Made by a program: the position numbers and the translations under genes
DNA from: Torreya grandis
Lineage: Eukaryota; Streptophyta; Pinopsida; Cupressales; Taxaceae
DNA: 64,000 nt
Direction: 5' to 3'
NCBI GenBank assembly: GCA_037957365.1
Contig: JARHVA010000158.1
Coordinates: 1,114,501-1,178,500 of the forward strand
The notes under the pieces: model-generated
Seen by the model: only the letters and a program-made list of their open reading frames with translations
The model's database searches: none
Told to the model about the DNA's origin: nothing
Part shown: positions 45,361 to 57,564 of the stretch, one piece after another
How positions within the stretch are numbered: the stretch's first letter is position 1
How the letters are laid out: each line of letters opens with the position of its first letter

Positions 45361-47096
45361 CATATTATACTATAGTAAAACCTGATCAAATCCTATCTAA
45401 CTACATCGGCCCACATAAGGTCCCACACAAGAACCCATCCAAGTGATCCTTTAGTACTCTATATGACACATCTCTCAGATGCCTAAAAATTTCCAACATC
45501 AAACACATGCCTTTGCTCAACACTCAAAATTATAGAAAATCTAATGCTCACTCATACAACCATTGATGACTAATCAAAGGCCACTATGCAATAACTTCCC
45601 CCCATTAGGTGAGAGGTGAAAAGTTGTGCAACATAAAAACAAATTCAAACTACTATGTCTTCTCCTTAGCAATCATATCAATGCACTAAAAAAAATCAAA
45701 ACTGAAATCAAAGTACACAAACCAAAAATTGCTATCCCAATAGTGAACCCATACTCTGAGTGAATAGCAAACTAGAGAAGGAAAAATATTCTCCAACCTT
45801 CATGGATCCTCCAACCTCCAGTTGGCTCTATTTATCCTATTAGATCCTCAGGAACCTATAAACATTGAAATGTAACACAATCATTACCAACAACACAATT
45901 AGTGGGACACATTGTTAAAATCTTATTTTGGTGTATACAATGTGTTTAGAGAAATTTTGAAAAGATAAGATGTTATATGCCACCAATAATGCAATTGTAC
46001 AACATTATGTTCAATATATTTGATATAAAAATCATATAACGAGACTCCAAAATAGAAATTTGACCATTTCAATATGTCTAGAATGTTGAAAACCATGAAG
46101 ATCACCTGATCACATGACCACCTTTCATAAAATATCTGCTAATCAAAAAAATTATCTCAAGAATCCAAAATTACACCTTTATATCGCCAATTTGACTCAA
46201 AAAAGTAATTAGAGAAGATTTTAACCCTTCACTCTTCTTATCCAAGGAACTAATAAAATCACCCTATCCACCTTCCCATCAATCAATTCAATATTAAAAA
46301 GCTAAAACTTTCTATATATCCATTGTTTTCAAGAAATAATTAAAAAAAGGAAAATTACATTTTTACTTTGCATATAAAAATGCAAGTGTGGATTTTTTTA
46401 ATGGAAGGGTAAATCAAATGTGTTGCCTTGTTGCTGGAGCCCACAAGTAAATCAAAATACTAGTCTTTTAAAATCTTTGGCCATATAACCTAAACCATGC
46501 TATGATATATACCAAAAATATTTATATATTTTCAAATTATTTACCATTACAACTACACCACCTTTAATCATTGTATAGATTTATGAAGGTGTCATACTAC
46601 TACAGTTAAGTGCTTTACACCATATCTTTTACTATTGGTGCAAGTGAAACTTCAAAACAATTTAGAATAACTTGTAGATGAGCTTATCAATGCTGCCAAG
46701 GGAAATTCAAGAAAATTATGTAGTGAAAATTAATGCAGTTAGAGCATCATATAGATTTATTTTCTTTTTATTCTTAGCAAAAAAATAAAATAGCATTACA
46801 AATGCTATAGGGGTCACTGTCTAGTTCTCAGTAACAAATAATTTATTATGTTGAAATCAAAGAATTTAATCCTTTGAAATAACTACATTGTACTATTATT
46901 TGTCTAAGAAAATAATTGATAGATTTAATACCTTGAAAAAATATTTTCAAACTTTCTTTTAAATGACATAGATCTTCTTTCTCTTCAGCCACCATTCTAC
47001 TTTGTAGATGTTTCTATTGACTTCATGCACTTACAATCTGTGAACCATGGCATAATGGGATGATGAAAGCTTTTTTCATCTAGGCTTTGATACTAC
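45361..47096 (-). other. Non-coding interior of copy 2
   Basis: No frame above chance. 46030-46200 matches 40490-40630 in copy 1. Nothing else recognised. Confidence 0.5.
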
Positions 47097-47337
47097 TGAT
47101 GGCCCAAGGAACATGAGAAATAATAGTGAAATTACATCATGAGCAAAGGTTTTCCACACAAAAATTAGATTTTATTATTCCTATATGGATTTACAAAAGA
47201 GGTGAAAAGATTTATAATATTTTCACGAGGTGGTTACGGCACTCAACCAACATTCCCATGAACCAACTATTATTTAAATAAAGCAACTATTAAATGAAAA
47301 CATTAAACTAAATATCATTTGGATCATAAACCCAACA
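47097..47337 (-). repeat. 5' LTR of copy 2
   Basis: 241 bp, TGATGGCCCAAGG to AAACCCAACA. Primer site to its left on the plus-strand map. Confidence 0.88.
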
Positions 47338-47539
47338 CTCTCAACCATTGCCTTATATTTATAAGAAACATAACTATGATTTGGATCATATCTAAAGAGA
47401 TAGGTATCATAGGAGGTGGGAGCTCATGCAAAATTCTTGGTTGATTCCACAAGTTCTTAAAATGAAACTTATAGACTAGAAGTATAAAGATATGAAAATA
47501 ATATGGATATAGCTATGAGGCATAAAAAATTAAGAGGAA

Positions 47540-48010
47540 GCTCAGAGGAAATGTGAAATAGGGAGATAAAACAAAGAAAGAGGGATCCCAAAGGAGATGT
47601 GGAGTAAGAGGTATGGGTCAAGAGGCATGATGATGTGAGAGGGTGCTATTATGCATAATAAATTAAGAGAGAGATCCAAGAGCTTTAATAAATTATGAGA
47701 GATCCCATGGTCAAGGTAATAGAGTAAGAACAAATATAAGAATCATAATAAATGAATAAGGAACCCATAGGCACAAAATAATAGGTAAGAGCCAAACGAT
47801 GAGGTAAAGTGGATAAATCCAAGACACAAAATAAAGTGGGATAAATCCATTATGTCTAGTAAAGAGGTAGGATCCAATAGGTGCATAATATAGTTATAAG
47901 AAGTAGTATCTAAGAGTCACATAAATTAAGAAAGATCCTAAATGTAAGGTAAAATAATAAGCAGAACCCAAAATATGAAATAAGATAAGACAAAACTAAG
48001 AGGTGTAATT
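47540..48010. repeat. Degenerate short tandem repeats (AGGTAAGATCC type)
   Basis: Repeated phrases such as 'AATAGGTAAGAGCC', 'AAAGAGGTAGGATCC' and 'TAAGGTAAAATAATAAGC' recur at 40-60-bp steps. No coding potential. Confidence 0.45.
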
Positions 48011-48244
48011 AAAGTAATGCTAAAATGAGTAATATAAAGTAATATATAACTTACTATGTAAATAGTTATAACATGAAATGTTTATTATTTTACATACCTA
48101 ACTAAATGCATAAAAATGAAAAACATACCACTAACTTGGTACATTATTAGAAACTAAGTATCGGTCTTTGAAACTTTATTGAAGTTGAATATTTTTTACT
48201 TTAATGATTAAAATATAATTGAATATTAATTTTTTTTGGGTGTG

Positions 48245-48520
48245 AGAAGTTAAGAAAGGGAAGTCATCATAATATTACCTCAATATTGATAAAGGGTGTG
48301 GATGGGTATCATAATCTACCCCAATTTATGAATTGAGGTAAGGATGGACATAATAAGATGCCCCAAAGAATGAGATGACATGAGGGTGGGCATCGTATGA
48401 TTCCCAAACTTTTGAAATAAGAGAAGGGTGGGAATAAAGTAAAATTTGGCATCATAAGATAATTCAAAGTGTCTAGTGGCATGAGGATGGGCATATTAAT
48501 ATGCCCTTAAGGTGTTATAT
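48245..48520. repeat. Tandem array of ~55-60-bp units (GGGTGGGCATCATAAGAT type)
   Basis: About five units. Each has GGATGGGTATCATAATCTACCCC, GGATGGACATAATAAGATGCCCC, GGGTGGGCATCGTATGATTCCC or a similar core followed by an A-rich stretch and TGAGATGA-like words (near 48299, 48342, 48385, 48430, 48487). Confidence 0.7.
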
Positions 48521-48699
48521 GATAATAGTACTTGCATCATTACATACCCAAATGTTAGAATAAAGGAATGTAATGTTTAATTGTATTATAATTCAAGTTA
48601 TATGTATATGTTTGTGTTGATTATGTTATCATGTTATTATTTATTGATTTGTTTGATGTGTGTGGGCTGTGTTTTAATTTATAAGAATGATTTTTTAAA

Positions 48700-48975
48700 A
48701 ATATAGACGTCATCAACATGGCTAATGACATTAAAATTTAGTGTTTTTTGTTGAATGTCATTAACATGACCAATGGAATTGAATTATTTTATAAATTTTG
48801 GATTGTCCTCACAAAAATATATTGTGTTGAATTTTTTAATATTTATATAATGTCATTGGCCTAGCTAATTGCATTTCATTTTCTATGTTTTAATAAAATA
48901 ATTAAATTGGCTAGTGGCATTGATATTTTTATAATATATTTAAACATTGGTTGGGTTGATAACATTAATATTTTT
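48700..48975. repeat. Diffuse repeats of TGTCATTAACATGGCTAATGACATT type
   Basis: About four decayed copies near 48708, 48757, 48860 and 48908, each partly palindromic (ATGTCATT...AATGACAT). Confidence 0.5.
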
Positions 48976-49049
48976 AATGTATTCTATCTAAGCTTTCAAA
49001 TGTTATTATTTATAGGTAGCTTTTTGCATAATCTAAAATTTACTAAATG

Positions 49050-49410
49050 ATTCTTCTTATGTCTTCAAAGGGAGGAATGGTGGGAGGATTATTAGGTAAA
49101 ATTTGGGTTACTTATTTAATATCAAAGTGAAAATTATGAGGCTAATAGTGGAATGCATCATGAGAAGGATGATATTCTTTAATTTTTTTGTTAAATATAT
49201 GAATATCTTCGTATGGATATTTTTATAATATGGGAAGTTCTTCTTGAAAATATTCTCCAAGTTACAATGGATGGTTATTGCAAGTTGAGGTTTAAAGAAA
49301 CTTAACCATAAGGAATTACTCTCAATTGTGTGTATGGAAGGGAAAAATGAGAAACCTATATAGAATATAAATGGGTTGAGACTCACTAGAAAAACTCTAA
49401 CAGGTGACAT
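49050..49410 (-). pseudogene. Second copy of the split-gag family, N-terminal remnant
   Basis: The minus strand reads 'NPFIFYIGFSFFPSIHT' near 49375-49320, aligning with 'NPFRHFMGYSFLPFFTS' at 17305-17255. It is followed, as there, by low-complexity sequence. It is very decayed, with no gag core visible. Confidence 0.4.
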
Positions 49411-51852
49411 GATTGGAAAGATAAAATATTTTGAAAGTCAATAACATTTATAAATTGATAACACTAAGAAGTTAGGAAAATTAAAACATGAATACAACCC
49501 AATCAGTGGTGGGGTAAGATTCACATTGAGTTCACCAAAATTTAAATGATCTTAGAAGAGTCAATAATATAAGGATCCTCTAAAATAGGAAAAAGGTATA
49601 AGAGTATATTTATCCAACACATATACAAGATGTATATCTACAAAGCAGGCTGGGGCCATAGATAAGAGTAATGAGAAATGAAATATTAAGGGATCTAAAA
49701 CTAGAATATACACATAAAATAACAAATAAGAAACCTAACTGGATCCAAAGTTTTAGTATATGTTAAAGAAATAACTATAAGATTAATTAAAGAAAGTAAA
49801 ATTGTATTAGGTAGTAACTATGAGGTGTCTAATATAAGGGTTTAACAAGTGTCCTTAGATAGTAACCATGAAGTGTAAATAAAAATCATAAGATAATAAT
49901 GTACCATATATATATATATATAAACACAAAATTAACCAATCTAATATACCTATCAAAGTACCCCAAAAATAGTATAGGGTTAGGGATACCTTTTTGGGGT
50001 TGACTTGTCAATTCAATGATCTCCCCTTAGCTTGTATCACTTTATGAGAGAGGGTTGTATGTGAGGTCAAGGTGGAAATAAGAAGACGTAGGTAAAATCA
50101 ATTTGGGGACTCCAAAGACTATGTGTACCTTTTTTCCCAATTTCCCTCCTTGATATATTCAAGACCTTGTGCTAACTTATCCTCCCTAAGTGTAAGCTCC
50201 TTAACTCTCATTCATCTTCGTCTTCTTAAGGTAGATTTATTTACATGAATATAGAAGATTGGGTGTATATATTAAATAAATGAAAATTAGGAATCCTATT
50301 AATATGGATCCAACTTGTGAAATTAAAAATTCAAATTTAGTCAAAATCATCAGCTAGGTTGATGCCATATAAAATAATCAAGAAAAAATAACACATCATT
50401 AGCCTAGTCGACAATGTTAGCCAAACTAGGGACATAGAAATACATTGTTTAACCCTAAATTTGGATGTGGATCCTAATTGTATAGATAGGGTTAAGAATA
50501 TAGAAATTATAATACACAAGGGTGATAATCAAATTTATAGTAGGTTAATTAAATGTTAAACTCAGATACAATATATATTAAATTTATTAAACTGAGATAG
50601 GCTAAAAATAGTAAGTACAACTATGCTAGATATGGAAATGATAAATAAATAATGTACTTAGTTTTGATGCTAATATAATTATAGATCTGGAATAAGTAGG
50701 AAACAAACTAGAAAAGGGTTTAGAATAGTCATTGAATTTTGGGTTGAGTGTCTCTCAAACTACAGACACTAGCATCAGCCTTAGACGTTAGTGTTGATGC
50801 TACTATCTAAACCAAAATTAGGTGTCCTATATGTAATATCAACTATAAAAAGATGAAACCAATTGTGTTGTTATGGGTTTGTCTTTGCCTTTGATCTGGT
50901 GCATTCATATCTAGGTCATGGACTGTCACTCCTTATGAAATTAAAAAACCCTGCTTCTTCATCTATATAGTGACCTTGGAAAAAATGGGTTAGCGGTCTC
51001 ACAATGTCGAGATAACCCAAAAGAATCATCTATAAATGGGTTATACCAAATTAGCCACTACTCTATAGAGGGCCTCAAACTAATGTATTTCTCCCCTAAT
51101 GTGTTGGCTTGTGTGTGTGCACAAGGTTGTAATATGTAGAAAGTAAGTATAATAGTGACCTAGCTTATAACTTAGAAAATCAAGATTTTAGGTTGCTCCT
51201 TTAATAATTTAGACTTGTAGATGTTTTTTTACCTATGATTGATATGGAAATAGGAGGAAATAGGGAAGATTTTTATCAATTGAATGCTTGATAGAATGCT
51301 TTAGATAATTTGCCTTGGTCTCTTTAGGTCTTTTTCTAGGTTGTGAATGAATGAGTGATTGTGAATATAAACCACTCTTATCAGGAAATATATCACATTA
51401 AATCACTTAGGCCAACCATTAGTATATGTTTCATTTATAAATTAGATGACTTTAGGTTATTGGACACCTATGTCAAGGTAGGATATTATTATTGACATGG
51501 TAGTTTAAAAATGGGTACATGTTTAAAACTTGTAGGGGCATAATATAAGCATATTTTAAGTTTTTTTATACAAGATAGAAGGTCTAGGTCATCAACATAA
51601 GACTAATTAGACCAATAAATAGGATAAGGGGCACAAGATAGAGTAGATGTGATACTTTTAAAGGTAGGAAAGGTCCTAAACTAAGAGGAATAACCAAGGT
51701 TTGAATTTTCCAAGTGTATAAGGTTGAGGTACTATATAATTCATAAATATCATCTACATTTCCCCCATTTAATCTAGTAATGAAATTGTTGATTTAAAGG
51801 AGAAGAAATGCATACCTAGTTATGTATAACACACTTTGCCTTTACATGATCT
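49411..51852. other. AT-rich repeat DNA, unassigned
   Basis: It may be leader and LTR of the gag remnant to its left, since it has minus-strand TATA-like sequence near 50262 and 'GATTCACATTGAGTTCACC' (49509) like 'GATTCATGTTAGGTTCACT' (18437). No partner LTR or coding frame is seen. A (TA)7-like run is at 49909-49922. An imperfect inverted repeat lies at 50764-50806. Confidence 0.3.
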
Positions 51853-52119
51853 TGTTGGCCATTTTTTTTCCACATAATAAATCTCTTGCATGGTTTTATG
51901 AAGTAGTGGATCAAAGGCTTGGAAGAGGATCCAAGCAAGTTTTCAAGGATCCAACAATAGTGTTCAAGGATAAGCCTACAAGCCAAAAGCTAAGTGTAAA
52001 ATATCTTATTCAACTAAGTCTTTACTTGTTCATAATTTTAGACTTTGTGAGGACTAAGTGTTTCTTTTCTTTTAAGACCTTTTTTGGGTAAGTGTTGAAT
52101 TATTTTAGACAAGTTCTTT

Positions 52120-52960
52120 GAGACAAGGTTTCCAAAGGTATATTTCTTTTAGATAAAATGTTTGAAGCAAAAGGCAAAGACTTTTTCTTTCAAGAAAATT
52201 GTTTGGGATAATTTCCCCGAGGGTTAACTCTTCAATAAAATGGTCCTTTTCAAAATTCCTAAAGGAATTCTACAATAAAGTGCCCCAAAAAATTTCCCTA
52301 AAAGGATCTTTTCTTGAGAAATGGTCCAGTTAAAAATTCTAAAGGGATTGGTTTTTTTTGGGAAAAAGTTTTGAAGGAATTGGTATTTTCAAAAGTTTCA
52401 AAGGTTTGTTTCCCTTTGGGAAAAGGATTTTCAAGGTTTTTGAAAGACCATTTCAAGAAAGCTGAAGGGTTCTTTGCAAAAATTCTGAAGGGTTCTTTCC
52501 TTTTGGAAAAGGTTCTTCACAAAATTTTGAAAGGTTCAATGCAAAAACTTTGAAGGGCACTTCATAGAAAAAGGGGTCATTTTCAAGAGAGCCAAAGGGT
52601 AATTTCCTTTCAAAAAGGGAATTTAAATTGGAAAAAGGGGCACTCTTAAAAAATCCAAAGGTCCATTTTCAAATAAAATTTCAAAGGAATGGTTCAAGTC
52701 TAAAAGGTCCGAATGAATTCTTTCAGGAGAATCATCCACTACAAAAGCTCAAAGATAGAATTTCCTTCAAAATTTTTATTTGAAGGAATTATTCAAGGCA
52801 AAAATTCAAATAATTTATTTCAGAAGAGAAGTATGAATAAATTATTTCAAAGATGAAAATGTCAAAGCAATAAGCCACAGACAAATTGTCTAAAATAAAA
52901 GTCCATTTTCAAAATGCTAAAGGAATTCCTTCAAGAGAGGATAAGTCTGTGGAAAAAAAG
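52120..52960 (+). repeat. Degenerate ~30-bp tandem array in LTR A
   Basis: Units of the form AAAAATTCTGAAGGGTTCTTT or TTTTCAAAAGTTTCAAAGG recur more than 15 times upstream of the promoter. They create spurious open frames rich in Lys, Phe and Gly. Confidence 0.75.
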
Positions 52961-53599
52961 GAAATAAATAGTCTGAAAAAATAACCATTAGGATTCAAAT
53001 ATCCCATGATAGGCCCACATACATCAACTTTAGCCCCTGTAAGTAGCCATTGGCATTTAAAATATCAAAAATGGAACCAGTATGTAGATAAAGGTCAAAC
53101 TCTGTCATTAAATCTCCTTGAAGACACAAGTGGGATATTCACACCTAATACCATAAAGTGGGTTGATTACTTAAATAAAGAAGTGAAACCATGATTTTGA
53201 CTAAGTCCTTGACATCTAAAATCCAAGAAAACCAATATTTTGGATTGGTTTTCCTCCATAATGAGCTTAGGTCTAGTTTTAAAGTGAGATTTGATGTCTA
53301 CATTCAATGAAGAGCATCCTGAGCCATACCCTTGATAGATAGCCACCCAAAAAAGGTTTGATCATGATGCTACCAAATGTAAAAGTATGGGGACTTTGCT
53401 TGGGAAAATAAGAGGAGACTTGAATGCATGATAGGCTTGAGGAGATTTGTGGTGATCTTAGGTAGTTCATCTCATGATCAAGGTAATTGCATGCTTTTAA
53501 TGTAAAGGAGCTCAAGAACAATATTGGTGGTTGTAGCCATTTATGAGACCCCTCTCCATTTTATGATTCAAGTCCTTATTCTCTCTCATCCCTTTACAC

Positions 53600-53611
53600 T
53601 ATATATATAGG
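53600..53611 (+). promoter_or_regulatory. TATA box of LTR A
   Basis: TATATATATAGG follows a C/T-rich stretch and precedes 'CTCTTGAGCCTTAAAAAGG'. LTR B has TATACATATAGG at the same place. Confidence 0.6.
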
Positions 53612-54304
53612 CTCTTGAGCCTTAAAAAGGATCCCTCGACTGGTGATAGAGTTACTCTATCAAAATTGCCTTGTAACACTCTCTTGAAGTAATGAGATGA
53701 ACTATTTGATTTTGGTTTGAAGTCAAGTATAAATTATTTGAGTTTAACTTGTAGATGTATGAGCCTTTTCATCATCTGTATATTCTCTACATATCTTGCT
53801 TTAACTCTTTTCGTTCCTTGTATGTTGTGTGAAGTGTTATACATTGGTGCCTTTCTTAAAGTGTCACAAGTTTATAGTGTCTCATATAGACCTATTTTTT
53901 TTCCCTTCAAATTGTAGGGTTTCCCTTCTCCCTCCACACAAAATACTTATGCTTTTGGCCTTGAAAGAAGATCAAATTAGTCTGTGTCTTGGTTAGGTTC
54001 ATTAGTAGTTGTTAAGGTTTCCAGGCTGAAAGTGGATCATTTCATATTTTGGTACATCACCATCCTTAGCTTAGATTTCCATTTCATGTTATCTTCCTCT
54101 CCCTTTTCCTTAGTCAACAATAGGTTTTAGTGTGGGAAACAAGTTAAAGTAAATAAGATGAGGAGATAGCCTCATTAAAAACCCTAGAGGTCCAACCTCA
54201 TTATAGGATACCCACAGCTTGGGGTTATTCCAATATTATAGTTGGGAGTGAGAGAGCCTAAAAAATTCTCCCACAAGCGTGTAATTCTCACCTACAATAG
54301 TTTT

Positions 54305-54322
54305 TGGTATGCTCAGTGGGAC
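54305..54322 (+). other. Primer binding site candidate after LTR A
   Basis: TGGTATGCTCAGTGGGAC lies 5 bases after the LTR end, the same spacing and type as at 7322. Confidence 0.55.
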
Positions 54323-54443
54323 CAATTTCAAGGAATATTGGTCAAGTTTGATCAATTTTTAGTGGTTATAGCTTTCATCTTTTAGTATATAGTGACTCCA
54401 AAGAACACTTAGCAATTTGGTGGTAGAACAATAACTATCTTTT

Positions 54444-55740
54444 ATGCCAAGGGTGACTGCAAGATTAACTTCTAAATGTATTCCTTTTGAGTTTGTTAAA
54501 CTCCGCTTAAATTTAGCCAAAAGGTTAAGGTTAACCCATACTCACCCATACATAGGAAACCATTTTCCTAAACCAGCCATGAGGTTTACCTATGCAAAAA
54601 TACCTTTCTTAAGCCCTTTTGTTACCATGATTTACCAAAGATATTTTGTAGGCTTTAGTGGCCAAAGTCCTTTGAATCTGCCACAATACGATCCTATGTT
54701 AGTAGTATCTCTAAAAAATGTCCCATATTTAACAAGACACCAAGCCATAACCCCTATTGAATACATCAATGACATAGCCAATTTTTTCTATATTCAAAAT
54801 GTCATGGCAGATAATATAGCTATTATATTGTTAGTTGTATCCCTTAAGGGAAAATATTTAGATTGTTATAGCTCTTAATTCTATATAATCATGTAATCAG
54901 CTAAGAAAGGCCTTGTGTAAAATATTTGTAGATAAGAATGACCATTTGTCACTAGTAGAACAACTTACCATAATTAAGAGAGCCCCCCAAGAAGTCATGC
55001 AAGATTTCAACATAATATTCCAAAAAGCTTGGGATAGAATTCTAGGCTCTATTAGACCATCCCTTGACTTTATGTTCCTATACTATTTGAAGGCTCTAAA
55101 TAGTGATATATTTATAATGATCTAATCCATGGGAGGGGGCATATTTCGAAATGCTTATGAGGTGGCTATTAAAGTAGAAAATTTCCTAGGTCATGTTGGC
55201 AAGCTTTCTCCTAGGCCCCTAATGCCTCTTTCCCTAAAATCAGACCACCCCTACAGTTATTCCACCATTTGATGTTATTATTCCAACTCCAATATTTTTT
55301 TTTATACCTTTACCTATGTAGGAAAAGGCCTCCACCATTAGATCAAGTGATTCCCAAGAGCAAAAAAAACTACCTTAAACTTAAGAGCATGCTCTAATCC
55401 TTTGGAAATGATGTGGTAAATGTTAAAAGGCAACAAGCTCAATTCAATAAACCTTATCAAGCTCCATATCAGCCTTATCATCACTCTTATCAAGGGAGTA
55501 GACCCCCCTTCAAGGGAAATTTCCAAGGATAAGGTCAAGGACAGGGGCAGCCTAACTATGCTAGACAAATTAACTATAATCCAAATGTTGTAATCTCTTA
55601 TAACTCCTTAGTTCCTATTGAAAATAATATGGCTCAAGAGGCTGAAGGGACCATACTTTGGGATCAATCTTTTGGGTAATCCATTTTCCAAACTAATGCT
55701 TTTAACCAGGCATTCAATGACTAATGGCAACAATTTGTTG
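54444..55740 (+). pseudogene. Tat-like gag, first unit
   Basis: It opens at ATG 54444 (M-P-R-V-T-A-R-L-T-S). The first 144 codons are open and contain 'FVGFSGQSPLNLPQYDP' and 'ITPIEYINDIANFF'. A ~10-base deletion near 54866, seen by comparison with the second copy (63368 on), shifts the frame. It then resumes at 54913 with 'LCKIFVDKNDHLSLVEQLTIIKRAPQEVMQDFNIIFQKAW', the gag capsid core. The C-terminal part (about 55430-55740) is Pro/Gln/Tyr-rich, with no CCHC knuckle visible. The product would form the RNA-containing particle. Confidence 0.8.
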
Positions 55741-56394
55741 CTTATGGATACAATCAAGCCTTAATATCTCAAAACATAGAGATCCCCATGATGACAAAAC
55801 TAAGATCATCTTCACAAGACTAAAGACCTAATGAAGAACCAAACTAGTTGGATGCTACAATGGTCATCAGTGAGCAAGAAGAGTGTTATACACTCAATCA
55901 GTAGGGTAGTTCTAGCCAAGCATACATTCTAGTGGTAGCTAATACAAGGTTCAAAATAAGGCATTTGGATGGTAATCAGGAGGTGGTCAAAGACCCCCCT
56001 ACTATTACTCCATTACTATCAAATCTAGGTGGACCTACTACTATTCCAAAGGTTCCAATAGCTCTAAAAAATTATAATCAAGGGGCCTATTTTGATCTAA
56101 TAAACTCACAAATTCAACAAACAATAATAGTGGCTCCTAAAGCATAGGTGAAGGTTGGTGGTCCACCAACCAATTTTTTGAGCAAATGAAGAAATCTAGT
56201 GTGAGTGTACCAATGTGGGACATGATTTCCATGCCTGATCAAGTATATATCCTTCAAGAAGGTTTGTCCAAGATAGGTGTTACAACAACTGCAGGCAAAC
56301 AACCAAGCAAATAAACTAAGGTCCTCATGAATTCAACCCAAGGTCCTATGGGAGAAGGATCAAGTAAGATAGTCAAACCTCCTCCATTCTAAAT

Positions 56395-56800
56395 TTCATT
56401 AATCATTGGTGATTCTTTGGTGCATAATTGCTTGGTAGATAGTGGAGCTAGCATATCAGTAATGCCAATGTTTATAGTTGATCAACTAAAACTCATATAC
56501 GGGCCACATACTAAGGGAGTTTTGTAGTTTGATTGTTCTTCTACAAATCCATATAATATCATCAAGGAATTGAGCTTGACCATGCATGCTTGTCCTAATG
56601 TTTTGGTGGTTCAGGATGTGTTGATCCTTGATATAACTCCTCACTTTCCATTATACCTCTCTAGAGAATTCATAGCCAAAATTGGGGGTTATCTGGTAGT
56701 AGATTGGTCCTACATAGATTTCAAGACAAGGTATGGGACCAAAGTATCAATCAAGGCTAAGCACATGGCATAATTTCACATTGAGCCCCATCAGATAGAT
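56395..56800 (+). pseudogene. Aspartic protease domain
   Basis: 'IIGDSLVHNCLVDSGASISVMPM' contains the intact retropepsin active site D-S-G at 56438-56446, followed by flap and hydrophobic strands. The open stretch 56570-56770 ends 'RYGTKVSIKAKHMA'. It matures the polyprotein. One TAG (56525) and a TAA (56771) interrupt the frame. It is in the same frame as the RNase H-like domain that follows about 590 bases on. The region 55741-56394 has readable low-complexity linker pieces only. Confidence 0.75.
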
Positions 56801-57031
56801 AACATAAACCTTAATTTTACTATCCTTGATGAGGATGAATTTACAATTGATCAAGAACTAAATACTTATCCTAAGGAGATTCTAAAATTATTCTTGGATA
56901 AGCTATGGGGGGATAATTAATTTATCAACCCTTTGGAAGGTGTTGAATAAATATACATGGATGTCTATTTGCTACATGAATAAAATCAACTTATGCCTTC
57001 CCTCATTGGACCTAAAGAAGAACTCAATGGT

Positions 57032-57480
57032 ATGTGGAAGTTGTTCTTCAATGGTTCAAAGATAAAAAATGGAGTAGGTGTAGGGAAAATGATAGTTTCC
57101 CCTTCAGATGATAAGTATTTATCTTCTTATAGGTTCAATTTTAGTTGGTCCTCCAACATATCATAATATGAAGGCTTAATCCATGGCCTCTAATAGGCTA
57201 GTAAGAGGGGAATCAAAAAGTTGAAAGCATATGGAGATAGTTAGCTTATAGTGAACCAAGTTAGGGGCCTAAACATTACAAATAATCCTTTGATGAGGTC
57301 CTATAAAAATAGAGTATGGGACCTAATTGAATATTTTGAAGCCTTTAACATTCAAGTTCTACCAAGGAACCACAATTAGCATGCTGACAAGTTATAGCTG
57401 TGGGAGCCCAATTTGATATTCCAAGTAAGCTAAAAGAGGCCAAGGTTTAGCCACATGTCAAGGTGGTAGTGAGGCCATCA
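57032..57480 (+). pseudogene. RNase H-like domain (archaeal-type) upstream of RT
   Basis: The frame reads 'MWKLFFNGSKIKNGVGVGKMIVSP', 'YRFNFSW', 'YEGLIHGL', 'KLKAYGDS', 'LIVNQVRG' and 'VLPRNHN' then 'HADKL'. These are the strands and the four acidic positions of an RNase H fold. Position 1 (Asp in F-D-G-S) is Asn (AAT, 57050-57052); Glu in Y-E, Asp in G-D-S and Asp in H-A-D remain. Five in-frame stops occur, four of them at positions where Gln is usual or likely. The following 'RPSILDNESYW' (57480-57512) is the usual linker. Known role of this extra domain in Tat elements: degrading the RNA strand during reverse transcription. Its place before RT is discussed in the findings. Confidence 0.8.
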
Positions 57481-57564
57481 ATACTAGATAATGAATCCTA
57501 CTGGTAGGTCTTTGAAAATGATAAACAAATTACTTGTTTCTTTTAGCAGGAAGTAGAGGTTTCC

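Larger units (their letters stand above)
44498..47342 (-). mobile_element. Short-LTR non-autonomous element (copy 2)
   Basis: Identical-length LTRs of 241 bp (44503-44743 and 47097-47337) start TGATRGCC and end AAACCCAACA. Flanks CTCTT (44498-44502) and CTCTC (47338-47342) are a one-mismatch target duplication. On the minus strand a polypurine tract CAAGGGGGAGCT abuts the left LTR (44744-44755). A decayed initiator-tRNA-Met site (GGCTTTGATACTACTGA in complement, 47083-47099) abuts the right LTR. The 2.35-kb interior has no coding frame. A third partial LTR plus 3' interior is duplicated inside. Primer site and polypurine tract are copia-like, but without pol the superfamily is not certain. 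Confidence 0.85.
51853..54299 (+). repeat. LTR A (about 2.45 kb)
   Basis: From TGTTGGCCATTTTT to CACCTACAATA. It is collinear with LTR B throughout ('AAATCTCTTGCATGGTTT' at 51880 and 60773; 'TGATAGAGTTACTCTATCAAAATT' against 'TGATAGAATTACTCTATCAAAATT'). Substitutions and small indels are frequent. Confidence 0.9.

Noticed and set aside
48245..48520. CRISPR-like regular repeat spacing (also at 35290-35525)
   Set aside because: Repeats are imperfect, spacers vary in length and are themselves related, and the DNA is from a plant nucleus.
50764..50806. Inverted repeat ACACTAGCATCAG / TGTTGATGCTACT as a foldback element or hairpin RNA
   Set aside because: Arms match only partly and there is no flanking duplication or promoter.
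52314..52553. Open frame rich in K, G and F in LTR A (and similar ones at 61250-61628)
   Set aside because: Produced by the ~30-bp tandem array; not conserved in frame between the two LTRs and no domain.
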